From Actinomycetes bacterium (GTDB lineage: Bacteria; Actinomycetota; Acidimicrobiia; Acidimicrobiales; Acidimicrobiaceae): 6,262 bases of DNA. Under the pieces are notes generated by a model that ran no database searches, was not told the origin of the DNA, and saw only the letters and a program-made list of their open reading frames with translations. This document shows positions 5,164 through 6,262 of this stretch, piece by piece. The stretch covers positions 1 to 6,262 of the forward strand of contig JAKBSX010000187.1 of assembly GCA_021844725.1 (NCBI GenBank). The letters are read 5' to 3'. Position numbers and translations under genes: made by a program. Position 1 is the first letter of the stretch. Each line of letters opens with the position of its first letter.

Positions 5164-5967
5164 TCACGTAATATTGGACTCGTCCCCTTGAATTAAAGGA
5201 AAGTCCACTTTCCATGGTCTACTACGCAAAGATTCATAAGCCTTCATCAATTCGATTGAAGGGGCATGCTTCTCGTTCAAGACGTTGATTACCATACCCT
5301 CTGGCTTTCTGAAATTCGGATGACAAATTACAGGGAACAACCCTTTGTTAAGCACCTGCGAAAATGAAACGCGGGGAATTTTATCGAATACTGGATCGTC
5401 ATAATTCTTCCTCTCGGCTAATTTTAATTCATCATTGTCGGAATAATTTGCCATCACGAACACTGGTGGCAGTGTCGAGTCGATGTATCCAAAGGCCATG
5501 TTTGATGGCGGGGTTGGCATGTACTTGTTTGATCTAGTCATCGGATAAAAAGACAAGCCCAAGGTTTTTTGTGAACGATATACGGGAAAAATGACTTCTG
5601 GCTTAAATTGACATTTGTCATAATCAGCAAACGTTTCAGTCTTTAGGAAGATTCCTTGGCTTATCAATCTTGTTTCAATATTTTTAATCTTTCCAAGATT
5701 CTCGCTGTTCCAAAGTTCGATCCTGGTCTTGCCCGATGATAATTCACTTCTTCCAACTCTTCTCAGAACTGTGCCATTCATGTTGGTGAACTTGCTATTA
5801 AATTGGCCGCTTGCATGGTAGGACATTATGAACTGGGAACGTTGAGGTCCCAAGTGCACGTAGAGTGAGACATGGTCCGATCGTATCTTTTGCCTAAGAG
5901 TCGCAACTGTCCTTAATTGACCTTCAAACCAAACCGACACCTCGGCGAGGCATGGATACTCCTTCAA
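5164..5967 (-). CDS. Uncharacterised protein, 267 aa
   Basis: This is the longest intact gene in the window, and I do not recognise a family. The sequence looks mixed alpha/beta with many beta-type segments (VSLYVHLG, FIMSYHASG, TRIELWN) in the first 90 residues. A centre with FPVYRSQKTLGLSFYP follows, then PPVFVMANYSDNDELKLAERK (cited in part) and a C-terminal helix near ELMKAYESLRSRPW. No signal peptide or membrane segment is visible, so it is likely cytoplasmic. The start is TTG 5967, with a strong GGGAGGT nine bases upstream. An ATG at 5955 lies in another frame and stops after nine codons. A TATA-like sequence at 6001-6010 lies the right distance upstream. It is followed by 122 non-coding bases and then cassette A on the same strand, so a functional link is possible but unproven. 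Confidence 0.75.
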   Translation of the reverse strand: MKEYPCLAEVSVWFEGQLRTVATLRQKIRSDHVSLYVHLGPQRSQFIMSYHASGQFNSKFTNMNGTVLRRVGRSELSSGKTRIELWNSENLGKIKNIETRLISQGIFLKTETFADYDKCQFKPEVIFPVYRSQKTLGLSFYPMTRSNKYMPTPPSNMAFGYIDSTLPPVFVMANYSDNDELKLAERKNYDDPVFDKIPRVSFSQVLNKGLFPVICHPNFRKPEGMVINVLNEKHAPSIELMKAYESLRSRPWKVDFPLIQGDESNIT

Positions 5968-5975
5968 GATTGTTT

Positions 5976-5982
5976 ACCTCCC
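5976..5982 (-). promoter_or_regulatory. Ribosome binding site fixing the TTG start at 5967
   Basis: GGGAGGT on the minus strand is an almost perfect complement to the archaeal 16S tail. It ends eight to nine bases before TTG 5967, supporting that start over any downstream ATG. Confidence 0.6.
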
Positions 5983-6262
5983 GTCTGGATGGGTGAACTA
6001 TCTTAAATATGGTTTTTTACTCAATCTGGCGGCACTCAGATGGGAAATGAATGTGAATTGCAGTCCTTCGGATGCACAGGACTATGCACAGCGGGAACTC
6101 CATTATGTATGTTCTCTCGTATGGAACGGATGGCCCAAATTGACAAATATTTGTGACTTTCCGACTGGTGTCATGATTCAAAATGCAGTGATCAAGTACA
6201 GGAACAGGATTCCTCATCTGAACGTAAAAGGTGCTCAACACTGTTAACGGAGTTACTGATTA
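5983..6262. other. Right flank with no convincing gene
   Basis: A plus-strand frame (GTG 5993 to 6247, 84 codons) and a minus-strand frame (6017-6241) both stay open here, so neither is good evidence. The plus-strand frame would start inside the promoter of the divergent 267-residue gene, has no clear ribosome binding site, and resembles no family I know. A decayed gene is possible. I see no RNA gene, repeat or terminator. Confidence 0.35.
6001..6012 (-). promoter_or_regulatory. Possible TATA box for the 267-residue gene
   Basis: The minus strand reads AAAAAACCATATTTAAGA. The ATATTTAA core, centred near 6005, would place transcription start near 5979-5981, at the edge of the GGGAGGT ribosome binding site. 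The leader would be only about a dozen bases, which is plausible in archaea. The A-rich run upstream could serve as BRE. The match is moderate. Confidence 0.35.

Noticed and set aside
5198..5213. Perfect inverted repeat GGAAAGT-CC-ACTTTCC
   Set aside because: It has a two-base centre and lies inside the coding end of the 267-residue gene. There is no T-run to make it a terminator, and such palindromes arise by chance.
5993..6247. Plus-strand GTG frame of 84 codons
   Set aside because: The minus strand is open over the same interval, there is no ribosome binding site, and it starts inside the probable promoter of the 267-residue gene.
1..6262. CRISPR array, tRNA, rRNA, insertion sequence ends or long direct repeats
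   Set aside because: None found by eye: no regularly spaced repeats, no cloverleaf-like T-arm motif, and no transposase or integrase signature.

Overview
The window looks archaeal, most likely from the Nitrososphaeria (Thaumarchaeota) or a relative. Three things suggest this: archaeal TATA/BRE-like promoter sequences, short genes with purine-rich ribosome binding sites and frequent TTG/GTG starts, and several small winged-helix proteins of kinds I recall from such genomes. The lineage is an inference from recalled protein families and was not tested by search. I saw no rRNA, tRNA, CRISPR array, transposase or housekeeping gene. It reads as an accessory region of small, poorly characterised genes, and every gene I can support lies on the minus strand.

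Read in the direction of transcription (high to low coordinates), the window begins with a lone 267-residue protein of unknown function (5164-5967). Two similar cassettes follow. Cassette A has a 176-residue protein with a C-terminal winged helix (4342-4872). Its stop overlaps by four bases the start of a second gene (3908-4345), and that second gene is now a pseudogene: its coiled-coil N-terminus is intact, but the winged-helix part is broken by frameshifts and in-frame stops. Cassette B has a paralogue of the first gene (3137-3646), again with a four-base overlap with its partner. The partner is a HEPN-like protein carrying an R-x4-H motif (2399 to about 3140), and its reading frame is interrupted after nine codons by TGA, with the rest of the protein in the +1 frame.

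After a gap of about 380 bases comes a compact three-gene operon (687-2014). It has a good TATA box at 2030-2037, and its genes are separated by only 3 and 11 bases. The three products are a 153-residue winged-helix-like protein, a 139-residue coiled-coil/winged-helix protein of the same family as the pseudogene, and a 143-residue coiled-coil/winged-helix protein.

The two ends of the window (1-686 and 5968-6262) and the 2015-2398 gap hold no convincing gene. A cysteine-containing open frame at 12-281 may be the remains of one. The main points of interest are the repeated 'winged-helix gene plus translationally coupled partner' cassette, the HEPN partner with its possible frameshift site, and the decaying partner in the other cassette. 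Together they could be a small toxin-antitoxin-like or regulatory module, but function cannot be settled from sequence alone.
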